Assembly (NCBI GenBank): GCA_947487895.1
Contig: CANKYF010000007.1
Coordinates: 131,971 to 195,970, forward strand
DNA from: an uncultured Flavobacteriaceae bacterium
GTDB lineage: Bacteria; Bacteroidota; Bacteroidia; Flavobacteriales; Flavobacteriaceae
DNA: 64,000 bases
Direction: 5' to 3'
The number at the start of each line of letters is the position of its first letter. Position 1 is the stretch's first letter. The position numbers were made by a program, and so were the translations under genes. The notes below the pieces were generated by a model, which was not told the origin of the DNA, did no database searches, and saw only the letters and a list, made by a program, of their open reading frames with translations. Positions 36,056 to 45,450 of the stretch are shown here, one piece after another.

Positions 36056-36974
36056 AAAGAATAAAATTGTCTTTGCAGCTGTATTGGCTGTGATTTTCAT
36101 ATTCCTTATTTCCTATTCTGTAATGGTTATGGGAGATGATGAAAATGAGAATGAAAACCTTGAACAGACCTTGATACCCGATTTGGAAGAAAACCAGAAA
36201 GAGTATGATTCTAAACTAGATGCCATCAATGATTTAAAGCAAGTGCGCGAAAATAATGCACCCAGCATCTATGACGAAAAACTGATTGATTCCTTGGGCT
36301 TTTATGACCAAGACCTTCCCGAACGTGAAAAAGAACGCATTGTAGATAGTATTTACGAGGCAGGTAAAATTCAATATTCCGAAAAACGATATCAAAACTT
36401 TGGACAAAAGGAAGTCGTTCAAAAGAAAATACAAGAAATTGATTCAGCCGATATCAAGCGAGAACAAAAAATTGAAGCTAAAGAATTGGGTCTGGAACAT
36501 CAATTGTTCTTTGCAGCTTCTCCCAAACCTAATGCCATTTCGATTATTGGGAATACAGATAAAACTATTTATGTGGTTGTGGATGGCGAGCAAATTGTAA
36601 AAGCAAATACTAGATTAAGAATGCGCTTAACCAAAGCTGCAACAATCAACAATAAGTTAATGCCAAAGAACACAATAGTTTTCGGATTCATAAGCTTTCA
36701 ACCCAATCGTGCCTTAATAGAGATTGAAAATATAAAGCATCATCCTACCAAATTAAAAGCATTTGATTTGCTGGATGGTAGTGAAGGCATCTATGTACAA
36801 AATAATTTTCGGGCAGAAGTTACTACCGAAGTTATAGATGATATTATTGGTGACATCAACATTCCTACTGTTCCGCAAGTAGGCGGAATTACAAAGGTGC
36901 TTAGACGTAGCAATCGAAACGTAAAAGTAACCGTACTTAATAATTACAGATTAATTCTAAAACCAAAATTATGA
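36042..36974 (+). CDS. traM: TraM-like conjugation protein
   Basis: 310 residues. A membrane helix near residues 8-28 is followed by an acidic linker (DDENENENLEQ) and a C-terminal periplasmic domain from about residue 150 with beta-rich character (IYVVVDGEQIVKANTRLRMRL). This matches TraM/VirB10-like proteins of CTnDOT-type elements. Overlaps traK and traN. Confidence 0.84.
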   Translation: MMKVEKNKIVFAAVLAVIFIFLISYSVMVMGDDENENENLEQTLIPDLEENQKEYDSKLDAINDLKQVRENNAPSIYDEKLIDSLGFYDQDLPEREKERIVDSIYEAGKIQYSEKRYQNFGQKEVVQKKIQEIDSADIKREQKIEAKELGLEHQLFFAASPKPNAISIIGNTDKTIYVVVDGEQIVKANTRLRMRLTKAATINNKLMPKNTIVFGFISFQPNRALIEIENIKHHPTKLKAFDLLDGSEGIYVQNNFRAEVTTEVIDDIIGDINIPTVPQVGGITKVLRRSNRNVKVTVLNNYRLILKPKL

Positions 36975-37801
36975 AAACAATAATCTTCATATTGATTGTG
37001 TCAATTTCTGCTTTCGTAAAAGCACAAACAAACACAGTCTTCGATACTATTTATGCAAATGACACCAAAAATGTAGCTCTGTTTTTTCCAGAACCTATTC
37101 GACAAGGCATAACCGGTTCAGATAATTTTGTCTTTACCTACAATCGTGAAAAAGAACAGTATTTCGGATTACTTCAGGCAAAGCCTGGGAACGAAAGTAA
37201 TCTGCTAGTAGTCAATAGAAATGGTTCAATTTTTTCGTATATTGTAAGGTATAAAAAGCAGCTGTCAAAGCTCAATTATTTTATCCCATTATCAAATAGT
37301 ATTGGGAATGAAAAGCCAATCGTAATCGACTCGATTCAGGCTGAAACTTCTGAAAAAAGTATTAATAACAGAACGTATTATTATCAAAAATTCTGTTCTT
37401 ATCTTCTTAATAGAAATCAGCGTATAGGTCGAATTAAAAAGCGAAACGAAGGCATTGTTTTGAGTGTTGAGAATATTGTTTTTGATAAAGAAGAACTCTA
37501 CTTCGTTATTCAGATTGAGAATAACTCTACGTTGGATTACGATTTGAATTTCTTGAACCTTTCCATTGAGACAAGACAAAAAGGGAAAAAGAAATCTTTA
37601 CAGAGTTTGTATCAAGAACCTATTTACAAGCACCGTCTGCCTTCAAAGATTGCAGAGGGTAAGATGATACGATTCGTTTATGTGCTGCCCAAATTTTCTT
37701 TGTCGAATGACCGTAGGGCAATTTTGGAATTGAATGAGAAAGATGGCGAACGCAATATTGAACTTAGAATATCACATAGATATGTCAATAACCCAAATTA
37801 A
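36971..37801 (+). CDS. traN: TraN-like conjugation protein (DUF4138)
   Basis: 276 residues with a signal peptide (ISAFVKAQ near residue 19) and a beta-rich periplasmic body. DUF4138/TraN is VirB9-like. It overlaps traM by 4 bases (ATGA) and is followed by a small lipoprotein 7 bases later. The traO, traP and traQ genes usually found downstream are not present in the window. Confidence 0.84.
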   Translation: MKTIIFILIVSISAFVKAQTNTVFDTIYANDTKNVALFFPEPIRQGITGSDNFVFTYNREKEQYFGLLQAKPGNESNLLVVNRNGSIFSYIVRYKKQLSKLNYFIPLSNSIGNEKPIVIDSIQAETSEKSINNRTYYYQKFCSYLLNRNQRIGRIKKRNEGIVLSVENIVFDKEELYFVIQIENNSTLDYDLNFLNLSIETRQKGKKKSLQSLYQEPIYKHRLPSKIAEGKMIRFVYVLPKFSLSNDRRAILELNEKDGERNIELRISHRYVNNPN

Positions 37802-37808
37802 TAATATT

Positions 37809-38171
37809 ATGAAAAACTTAGTCATTTGCTCACTCGTACTTCTATTTATTTCCTGTGCTGGGAAAAACAATATGTCTCACACCGAAACAGCACAAATTGT
37901 TGCTGAAAGTTTTTTCTCAAAGGATGAATCTGCTCTAAAAAAGCACACAACATCAGAAGGATATGCCAGTTTGGTTACCGTTCAAAATATGATACCAGAT
38001 TCCGATAAACAAATCAAAGTAGAAATTTTGGATGAGGCTGTTGAAGGTGAAATTGCTTGGGTAAAATATAAAACTTCCTTTGATGGAAAGTCGGGTATCT
38101 TTAAACTCGTCAAAGAAAATGACCAATGGAAAGTAACTAGCAAAGGTCCGAAGGAAAAAGGGCCTTTTTAA
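37809..38171 (+). CDS. Small lipoprotein downstream of traN
   Basis: 120 residues from the ATG at 37809 (the frame opens earlier, but inside traN). A lipobox LLFISC puts the acylated Cys near residue 16. The rest resembles the DUF4878/NTF2-like fold (a region with IAWVKYKTSFDGKSGIFKLVKENDQWKV). Lying at the end of the tra operon, it may be an entry-exclusion or surface-exposed lipoprotein; that is speculative. The gene ends 9 bases from the convergent AlbA_2 gene. Confidence 0.7.
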   Translation: MKNLVICSLVLLFISCAGKNNMSHTETAQIVAESFFSKDESALKKHTTSEGYASLVTVQNMIPDSDKQIKVEILDEAVEGEIAWVKYKTSFDGKSGIFKLVKENDQWKVTSKGPKEKGPF

Positions 38172-38180
38172 TAAATTTTA

Positions 38181-39560
38181 TTATTTTTTTTCAAGGTTGA
38201 TTTCCCAATAGCCTTGAGTACTACCTTGACGTATTAAAAACCCTTTGTTTTTAATAGTTGAAATATGTTTTCCAACGGCAGATTCATTAATACTTAATGC
38301 TTCAGCTATTTCAATATATGTTATTGAAGGTTTTATAGCAATAAGTTTAAGAACTTCTTTTTGTCTATTAGTTAGTGTTTCAGTAGTATCAATTGCATTA
38401 CTTGTTACACCACCTCTTACACTACCTGTTGCACTACCTATTACACCACCTTCTTTATCATCAACTTTAACAGAAGTTTCATTAGTTTCTTCTTGAACAG
38501 CAAAAGTCATCCTTAGGAAATTATCAGAAAAACTAAAACTTTCTTTTCCATAATGTCCCAGAATACGAGGAATACCAGAACCTAATTGTTCTACCAGTTC
38601 CAAATCCTTAAAAATTCGCATCAGTTCCTTATTTCGTGGAACTGAAAAGCCTTCGAAAAATTCTTGTTTACTCAACCCTTCAGGTAAACCACCTGCCGAA
38701 GTGATTTCAATTCTATCGGTAAAGATTTCAAACTTTGGGGTAATCTCATTTGTATAGTCGTTATGCACAAAGGCATTAATGATAGCCTCTCTTAATGCAA
38801 TGGGATTCCAAAGATTAGCCTGTTCCCTTTCTTTCGATGTGATTTTTGTTGTAGTTCTGTTCTCAACAGCAATTTTATCAATTACTTGTTTAGTAGCTTT
38901 TACCAAACATTCGTGACCGTATTCGTTGCTTTCTATTAAGTCTGTTCGGGTTGTGCCGGAATATTTGGCAACCTTAATAGAGGTGTTGTTTTTATCTGCC
39001 AAAAGATAGGCGGCATAATTGAATGTACCATCTTCGGTTAATAATTCTAAATTCCTTGAAAATGTTTTGCCGAGCGAATATCCCGATTCCTCGTAGTAAA
39101 TTTTTAACTGGCTAAAGCTCAAATCCTGCCGCCCAGCTTTAATTTTACTAATGGAATTTCGGGTACGTTTAGCAAAGAGTTCGTCAATCATTTTTTGTGG
39201 CATCGGTTCAGCTGCTGAACCTAAACGAATGAAACAACCTTTTTCACTCATCCCATATTTTCTAAGGTGATATGGTTTTTCAGGACCGCTGGCCACAATG
39301 ATTTTTAGAATGTTCTTGCTGTCCCTTTCCTCACTCACAATATCAAACAAACCTAGTGCAGAAGGACGGATATTATTTTTGAGTCTATCCTTGATTTTTA
39401 ATTGGTCGCCATCAGCATCTGCCAAACCATAAGTGTTCCCTTCCTTGTCAATACCTATGTATAGAATGCCACCTTCACGGTAATTCAGAAAAGCGATGAC
39501 CTCTTTTTCAAGTCCATCGGTAAGCTCTTGTTTATATTCTATACGGTTTGTTTCAGTCAT
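38181..39560 (-). CDS. AlbA_2-domain protein with GHKL-like ATPase and winged helix
   Basis: 459 residues. The first about 120 residues are an AlbA_2 (Schlafen-type) putative nucleic-acid-binding domain (ETNRIEYKQEL, GGILYIGIDKEGNTYGL, KGCFIRLGSAAEPM). A HATPase_c_4-like domain follows (PIALREAIINAFVHNDY, ITSAGGLPEGL, LGSGIPRIL, about residues 240-335). A repetitive Gly/Val/Ser linker (about residues 367-386) leads to a C-terminal winged HTH (ITYIEIAEALSINESAVGKHISTI). Such proteins are often called RecG-like or transcriptional regulators and occur in mobile and defence islands. It is encoded on the - strand, tail to tail with the tra operon and divergent from the next gene. Confidence 0.78.
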   Translation of the reverse strand: MTETNRIEYKQELTDGLEKEVIAFLNYREGGILYIGIDKEGNTYGLADADGDQLKIKDRLKNNIRPSALGLFDIVSEERDSKNILKIIVASGPEKPYHLRKYGMSEKGCFIRLGSAAEPMPQKMIDELFAKRTRNSISKIKAGRQDLSFSQLKIYYEESGYSLGKTFSRNLELLTEDGTFNYAAYLLADKNNTSIKVAKYSGTTRTDLIESNEYGHECLVKATKQVIDKIAVENRTTTKITSKEREQANLWNPIALREAIINAFVHNDYTNEITPKFEIFTDRIEITSAGGLPEGLSKQEFFEGFSVPRNKELMRIFKDLELVEQLGSGIPRILGHYGKESFSFSDNFLRMTFAVQEETNETSVKVDDKEGGVIGSATGSVRGGVTSNAIDTTETLTNRQKEVLKLIAIKPSITYIEIAEALSINESAVGKHISTIKNKGFLIRQGSTQGYWEINLEKK

Positions 39561-39711
39561 TAATTCAAATAAAATCAGACCGTAAAGATAATAATATTAA
39601 GTTGTGAAAATAGATTTTGCTATCTGAGATAAAGTACCTAGCATTATTAAATTTGGATATCATATTTTATTCTTTCTTTGTAAAAATTAATTTAATATCT
39701 ACATTTTTTTA

Positions 39712-40899
39712 ATGACGCCATCTGAACAGTACGTTACTGACCTATGCCAAAAATCGTTTCTTCCTTTTTGGAATTTCCCCAACCCCATAGGTAAAAAGAA
39801 TAAAGAGCTGTGTGATGTTTTAGTTGTGTGTGGCAATTATATATTAATTATTTCGGTAAAGGATATTAGGGTGTCTAGCCATATTGATAAAAAAGTTCAA
39901 TACGAGCGTTGGGTAAAAAAAGCTGTTGAAGATTCAGCAAAGCAAATTTATGGTGCGGAACGCTTTCTTAAAACTACCAATAACCTATTTACAAAAAACA
40001 GGAAGAACAAAATCCCCTTACCGCCTAATAATGACAGAGTAATATTAAGGATTGCAATTGCCTTTGGAAGTAAGAATACATTCCCGTTACCTTATGGGGA
40101 TTTTGGTCAAGGTTTTGTTCACGTATTAGATGAAGAAGCAACGTCTATACTTTTGAGTGAATTAGACACTATAACTGATTTTACAAAGTACCTTAAAGAT
40201 AAAGAGCAATTCATAAAAGGAAAGTATTTTGCAATGCCAAAGGAATCGGACTTTCTTGCTTTTTATATTCAAACTGCTCTTGATATTGATGATAAGGTTG
40301 ATGCAATCGTATCAACAGATGGTCTATGGGAAGAATATTTATTATCCGAAGAATATACAAGATGGCGCAATCTTATACCTCAAAGTCTTATATGGGATTA
40401 TATGATAACTCAATTACATTGTTATCATATTTCTTCTGAAACATCTGATGAGCGTAGAAATGATTTAGAAGAAGCGATAAGAGTTATTAATCAAGAATCT
40501 CGTATAAACAGAATAGAATTAGGGGGTATTTTGGATAATGCTATTCAAAGAAAATCGAGTGCCAGAATGCTAAGACCTTTAAAAAATGCTAAACATTGTT
40601 ACGTTTTTATGCCGTTGACATCTAAAAATTGGGAAGGCAAAGAAAAAGAATTAGAACTTCGATGTGTTGTAGCTAGAATGGAAAACCCAAGTGTTAAAAG
40701 AGTTATCGGGATTGGTTTTGGAAATAATGGTGATGGACAAGATGTTTATGATATTTGCTCTCACTATATTCCTGAAATGAGTGAAGAATTTATTACACAC
40801 GCCAAGGAAGTACAAGATGAATTAGGGTATTTCAAAAAGCCAACTATCTCACACAGCAAAGAATACAGGAAGGAAGATTTTAAGGGATTCGGACTTTAG
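39712..40899 (+). CDS. Putative PD-(D/E)xK-like nuclease, uncharacterised
   Basis: 395 residues. I do not recognise a named family. Residues about 25-55 (KNKELCDVLVVCGNYILIISVKD) contain the D-hydrophobic-x5-7-hydrophobic-(S/E)xK arrangement of restriction-type nucleases, with Ser in place of the usual Glu. The remainder is mixed alpha/beta without evident motifs; FMPLTSKNW and the VKRVIGIGFGNNG segment are the most conserved-looking. The gene starts after a 150-base divergent region and lies 112 bases ahead of the PHP/SMC-like ATPase in the same orientation, so the two may act together. The nuclease call is inference. Confidence 0.55.
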   Translation: MTPSEQYVTDLCQKSFLPFWNFPNPIGKKNKELCDVLVVCGNYILIISVKDIRVSSHIDKKVQYERWVKKAVEDSAKQIYGAERFLKTTNNLFTKNRKNKIPLPPNNDRVILRIAIAFGSKNTFPLPYGDFGQGFVHVLDEEATSILLSELDTITDFTKYLKDKEQFIKGKYFAMPKESDFLAFYIQTALDIDDKVDAIVSTDGLWEEYLLSEEYTRWRNLIPQSLIWDYMITQLHCYHISSETSDERRNDLEEAIRVINQESRINRIELGGILDNAIQRKSSARMLRPLKNAKHCYVFMPLTSKNWEGKEKELELRCVVARMENPSVKRVIGIGFGNNGDGQDVYDICSHYIPEMSEEFITHAKEVQDELGYFKKPTISHSKEYRKEDFKGFGL

Positions 40900-41011
40900 T
40901 AGTCCTGCAATCATAAAAGCAGGAAAAACATTGTTAATACTAAACTGTCCTAAAATGTTAAAATCCTTAAAATGTTAATTACCTTTAGCGGTTTTAAGAA
41001 CCAAATACTTT

Positions 41012-43867
41012 ATGGACAAAGGTGCAAAATTTTATAGATGTGATTTTCAAGTACACAGCCCAAGGGATATAAGTTGGACAGGTGCTCGTTTTGGTGTAAA
41101 TCCAGAGCAAGTAGCAGGTCTAACTCAAACTGAAAAACAAAAAATTGATGATGACCGAGAGCAATTTTGCAGGGAATACTTGGATAAAATTAGCAATGCA
41201 GGAATCGATGCCATTGCTATTACTGACCATCACGATGTCGTGTTTGTCCAACATCTAAGAAAGGTCGCCAAAGAACAGAATGATATACACGATATCATGG
41301 GCGAACCGGAAAAAAAGGTAACGGTTTTTCCTGGTATAGAACTTAGTCTTTCTAATCCTGCAAGTCAAGCCATAATTGTTTTTGATGCAGATTTCGAAGA
41401 TTTACATCTTAATTCTGTTTTAAATTTTATTGGGATACAACCTACGGACAAGTACGATAAACAGACTGTTCAAACTCAAAGGATTTCCCAAGAGGTAATC
41501 AACAATCTTGCTCAGCTTCATAAAATTTTAGACGAAGTAAACTATTGTAAAGGCAGATACATCGTTCTTCCCAATGTTGGTAAAGGTGGGCAACATTCTA
41601 TAATACGGCAAGGTTTCCAAGAGCACTATATAAAGATGCCCTGTGTTGGCGGTTATGTCGATAAAGAAATATCGCAAGAATCTGGTTATCAAAATAAAAT
41701 CAACGGCGGGGATGTTAACTACGGGAACAAAAGTATAGGTCTTATATCCACATCAGACAATAGGTTCGAGGATGGTCGTGAATTTGGAAAACATTCTACT
41801 TGGGTAAAATGGGCAGAGCCAACAGCAGAAGCCATAAGGCAAGCTTGTTTAGCCAAAGAATCCAGAATATCGCAGGACGAACCAGAGATGCCCCAAATCT
41901 TTATTGAGTCGTTAGATGTTACAAATTCAAAGTTTTTAGGAAGTTTCAATATAAACTTCAACCAACAGTATAACGCTTTAATAGGCGGAAGAGGAACTGG
42001 TAAATCGACTATTTTAGAATATATAAGATGGGGACTTTGTGACCAAACCGTTAAAATAGGAAACTATCAAGAGTTAGATATAATTCAAAATCGCAGAGAT
42101 ACACTAATAAGAAAAACTTTGACTGCCGTAGCCGGTGAGGTGCGAATAACAATGCTCAAAAATGATGTGCGCCATATCGTTAAAAGAAATTCTGAAAGCA
42201 GAGAAATTCTTCTAAAAATTGGTGACTCTGAATTTCAAAAAGTTAGTGAAGAGGATATCCGTAAGGTTTTGCCTATTCAATCTTATAGTCAAAAACAGCT
42301 AAGTGATGTTGGTGTTAAAACAGAAGAACTAAAACGATTTATTGAACAACCTATTAAAAGCAGCTTAGAGCGCATTTCATACAATTTAGATGAAACGAAC
42401 CTTAAATTGAAAAATGCTTACAGCCAACTGGTGCGTAAGAAAAAAGTACAGAATGAAATAACCAATTTTAATATAGAAGGTAGGTCCATAAGTGGACAAG
42501 TTAAGGGTATTCGCGAATCGTTAAAAGGTATTTCTGAAGCGGACCAAAAAACGATTGATAAGAAATCAAAATTTGAGTTGGAAAAGACGATTATCGAAAA
42601 TACAGATTCCGAACTGACTCTTTTTGATACTAAAACTGATGAACTTCTTGAGCTTTTAAAATTATATCCAGAGCCCATTGAACCTAATATAGATAATGTT
42701 GAAAATAAGGAATTGATTAGAAAACTCGACACCGAGATGAAAACAAAATTCCAAAATATCAACGATGCGGTTCAAAAGCTAAAAGAGATTTTTAGCGAAA
42801 ATGGATTGAAAGCCTACAATGAAATTGTGGAAGAATGGGAAAAAAAGCAAACCTTATTTAATTCTCAATATGAAGCAGCCAAAGGAAAATCGTTATCCAG
42901 TCAAGAGCAGTTGGCGAACATTAAACGACTTGAAGACCGCCTCGCCGAAATTAATAGTCTAGTTGCTGATAGGAAATCCGTAATTAAAGGGCTTGGGAAT
43001 CCTGAGCTAGATTATAATGCCCAGAAGGAAGAATGGAAAAACTTTCATATTGAAAAAGTACAAGTTCTTAACGAACAAGCTACAAATTTTTCAGATTTAT
43101 CAAATAACCTGATTAAAGCAATAGTTACCAAGAATATCAATCTCACTAATTTTAAGGAAAAATTACGTTCAATACTTGAAGGTACCAGAATTAGAGAAGA
43201 ACGAATCGATGCTTTAATGGAAGCCATTCGTAGTAAACCAGACCCTATTTCAGAATTCATATCGGTTTCCGAAGAATTAAGATTACTGGCTGAGTTTAAA
43301 TTAGACGAGGATAATCCTCAAGATTTACCTTCTACGCCAATATTGGATAATACAGGCTTTACGGAAGACCATAAATTCAAAATTCAATCTAAAATCACTA
43401 CCGATGACTGGCTACAATTAACAGCAACCGAATTAGAATTTGACCCAGAATTCTTCTATACAACAAACAATGAACTCGGTGATGAAATTCCTTTTCGAGA
43501 TGCTTCTGCTGGTCAACAAGCAACAGCACTTCTTACGGTTCTACTAAATCAACCAGGAATACCATTGTTAATTGACCAACCAGAGGACGACATCGATAAC
43601 CGTGCAATTGATGCAATAATTCAAAATATTTGGAATGCCAAGAAGAAAAGGCAGCTAGTATTCACAAGTCATAATGCAAACCTTGTTGTTAACGGTGATG
43701 CCGAATTAGTGATTTGCTGTGATTATAAGGATGCCAGTTCGCAAACAAGAGGTGTCATTAAGGCTGAAGGCGCTATTGATGCAAAAGAAATAAAAAACGA
43801 AATTACGTCAGTTATGGAAGGTGGTGAAAAAGCATTTAGACTTAGAAAGGATAAGTATGGTTTTTAG
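41012..43867 (+). CDS. PHP-domain/SMC-like AAA ATPase (TrlF type), candidate defence protein
   Basis: 951 residues. The N terminus (residues 8 to about 270) is a PHP phosphoesterase-like domain: FQVHSP near residue 11, AIAITDHHD near residue 68, FPGIELS near residue 110 and TSDNRFED with HSTWVKW near residue 250. An SMC/ABC-type ATPase follows: Walker A GGRGTGKST near residue 330, a long coiled coil (about residues 430-750), the SAGQQ signature near residue 830 and Walker B LLIDQPEDD near residue 850. The combination matches proteins called TrlF family AAA-like ATPases, which occur in defence islands; nucleotide-driven nucleic-acid cleavage or repair is the likely activity. Its stop overlaps the convergent stop of the coupling-protein gene by 4 bases. 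Confidence 0.75.
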   Translation: MDKGAKFYRCDFQVHSPRDISWTGARFGVNPEQVAGLTQTEKQKIDDDREQFCREYLDKISNAGIDAIAITDHHDVVFVQHLRKVAKEQNDIHDIMGEPEKKVTVFPGIELSLSNPASQAIIVFDADFEDLHLNSVLNFIGIQPTDKYDKQTVQTQRISQEVINNLAQLHKILDEVNYCKGRYIVLPNVGKGGQHSIIRQGFQEHYIKMPCVGGYVDKEISQESGYQNKINGGDVNYGNKSIGLISTSDNRFEDGREFGKHSTWVKWAEPTAEAIRQACLAKESRISQDEPEMPQIFIESLDVTNSKFLGSFNINFNQQYNALIGGRGTGKSTILEYIRWGLCDQTVKIGNYQELDIIQNRRDTLIRKTLTAVAGEVRITMLKNDVRHIVKRNSESREILLKIGDSEFQKVSEEDIRKVLPIQSYSQKQLSDVGVKTEELKRFIEQPIKSSLERISYNLDETNLKLKNAYSQLVRKKKVQNEITNFNIEGRSISGQVKGIRESLKGISEADQKTIDKKSKFELEKTIIENTDSELTLFDTKTDELLELLKLYPEPIEPNIDNVENKELIRKLDTEMKTKFQNINDAVQKLKEIFSENGLKAYNEIVEEWEKKQTLFNSQYEAAKGKSLSSQEQLANIKRLEDRLAEINSLVADRKSVIKGLGNPELDYNAQKEEWKNFHIEKVQVLNEQATNFSDLSNNLIKAIVTKNINLTNFKEKLRSILEGTRIREERIDALMEAIRSKPDPISEFISVSEELRLLAEFKLDEDNPQDLPSTPILDNTGFTEDHKFKIQSKITTDDWLQLTATELEFDPEFFYTTNNELGDEIPFRDASAGQQATALLTVLLNQPGIPLLIDQPEDDIDNRAIDAIIQNIWNAKKKRQLVFTSHNANLVVNGDAELVICCDYKDASSQTRGVIKAEGAIDAKEIKNEITSVMEGGEKAFRLRKDKYGF

Positions 43868-45450
43868 CTGAATATCGACCGAGCCTCCTCATAAACCCTC
43901 TCAAAATTCGCTGCCAAATCAGCCTTGGAAAATTGCTTCGATTCCTTTGTCAACTCTCTTTGAATATTAGCCAATTTAAACTGAACCTTTTCGTCTTTAC
44001 CATCAGCATAGGTAATAAACTCGCCCTGTTTCAACCTAAAGAAAACATCTGCCCTAATTTTTGGAATTTCTTTTTCTCCAGTTGTGATTCGAGTGTCAAA
44101 ATCTAAGTTATGCCCACGACTTATACTCTTTGTCGGGTTTTTAATAATTTCAAAAAAGCGTTCATAGTATTTGGCGGTGTCTGGGTCATTTACCTTTCCG
44201 AAAAACTGGTAGGATAGATTGCTTAAAATAGCTTTGCTTGCCTTATCTCCATACATCATATCATTTTGTATTTTGTCCTGCATCACGTAAATGGTAGCAA
44301 TATCATAACTACGCAAGGTTGCTGGAATACGGTGCATATTCAATAATCGAATGGTAGGTGCTTCTTCCATTAGTAAGAATGAAGGCTTGGAATTTCGGAC
44401 ACTCATTTGTTTGGTAATGGTGTGAATAATGGTAGCGATAACAGGCGAATAAGATGTCTCAAATTTTGGATTGTTTACTACAGAAATTATGGCAGGATTA
44501 TCTTCGTTATTAATGTTCAATGGAACTTCATCTGCGGATAAAGTCATAAAAATACGTTGTGTGCTAATTCGTTTCAGGGCATTTGCCAAGGTGCTTTTAA
44601 CACCTGCGGTTTGCCTATCGGAATCTTTTCCACTAATAAAAGCATCAGCCATTGCTCTCGATGTGGTATTGGTTTCTAAAAATTGAATAAGGCTGTCCGT
44701 ATCAAGGTGCTGGTATATCGCAATTAAATGTGGTAGTGTACAATATTTAGGATAGTCCGTCTTCAGTTTCCAAATCAAACCACCAATCAAACCTTCTGCT
44801 GCATCATTAAAGAATTTTGTCGTGCCAGTAGTTCCCGATTCCCGTTGTTCCAAAAGGTTTTCAATCAGCACCCTTGACACCTCATTTACACTTTCCTCGT
44901 TCTCTAAATAGCGTGGTGCAATAGGATTTACCCGATGGATGATTTTATCAAAGGAAATGACCTTAAACGGAATATCACTATCCTTGAAAAGTGGGTACGC
45001 CATTTCGGTCAGTTCAAAATCTTTATAGTCGTGAATGATTCCGCAAAAGCTCTCTTTCCGGAAATGTTTTAAAAATCCATAAACGACACTTTCGGTTTTT
45101 CCGCTTCCGGCGGATCCGATGACGGATGCGCCACGTTTTATATTATCCAGTTTGAAGTTTCCTTTATTCGTAGAAAAACTGACTTGGTATTTAGTATTTT
45201 CATTTTGTGTATTTTCAGCTTTATGCAGAAAAACATACAGTCCTGTATTAATTAGCATTAGAGGACAAACTAAGTAAAGTAATATTGTTGCTAATTCATT
45301 CCCTTCAGACATATAGAATACAAGAGTTGAAAGCAGTAGGATATTTAAAACAAAAGCATACTTGCTTACTCGAAACATCGCATAAAAAACAGTACTGGTC
45401 AGACCAATAATTGAAAGTATCGTTATGACATTATGTATTTGCATACTCAT
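43864..45450 (-). CDS. mobC: Type IV coupling protein (TraG/VirD4-like, MobC position)
   Basis: 528 residues. Three or more N-terminal membrane helices (residues about 5-75) are followed by Walker A GSAGSGKTES near residue 115 and the motor core with Walker B (FLLMEEAPTIRL) near residue 345 and a TraM-recognition-like C-terminal part. It would dock the relaxase-DNA complex to the transfer channel. Its start directly meets the stop of the relaxase gene (base 45450 shared). The symbol follows the CTnDOT convention for this position. Confidence 0.86.
   Translation of the reverse strand: MSMQIHNVITILSIIGLTSTVFYAMFRVSKYAFVLNILLLSTLVFYMSEGNELATILLYLVCPLMLINTGLYVFLHKAENTQNENTKYQVSFSTNKGNFKLDNIKRGASVIGSAGSGKTESVVYGFLKHFRKESFCGIIHDYKDFELTEMAYPLFKDSDIPFKVISFDKIIHRVNPIAPRYLENEESVNEVSRVLIENLLEQRESGTTGTTKFFNDAAEGLIGGLIWKLKTDYPKYCTLPHLIAIYQHLDTDSLIQFLETNTTSRAMADAFISGKDSDRQTAGVKSTLANALKRISTQRIFMTLSADEVPLNINNEDNPAIISVVNNPKFETSYSPVIATIIHTITKQMSVRNSKPSFLLMEEAPTIRLLNMHRIPATLRSYDIATIYVMQDKIQNDMMYGDKASKAILSNLSYQFFGKVNDPDTAKYYERFFEIIKNPTKSISRGHNLDFDTRITTGEKEIPKIRADVFFRLKQGEFITYADGKDEKVQFKLANIQRELTKESKQFSKADLAANFERVYEEARSIFS

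Noticed and set aside
38398..38455. CRISPR-like short repeats
   Set aside because: The units are 12 bases, contiguous and in frame within the AlbA_2 gene, with no spacers; this is a low-complexity protein linker.
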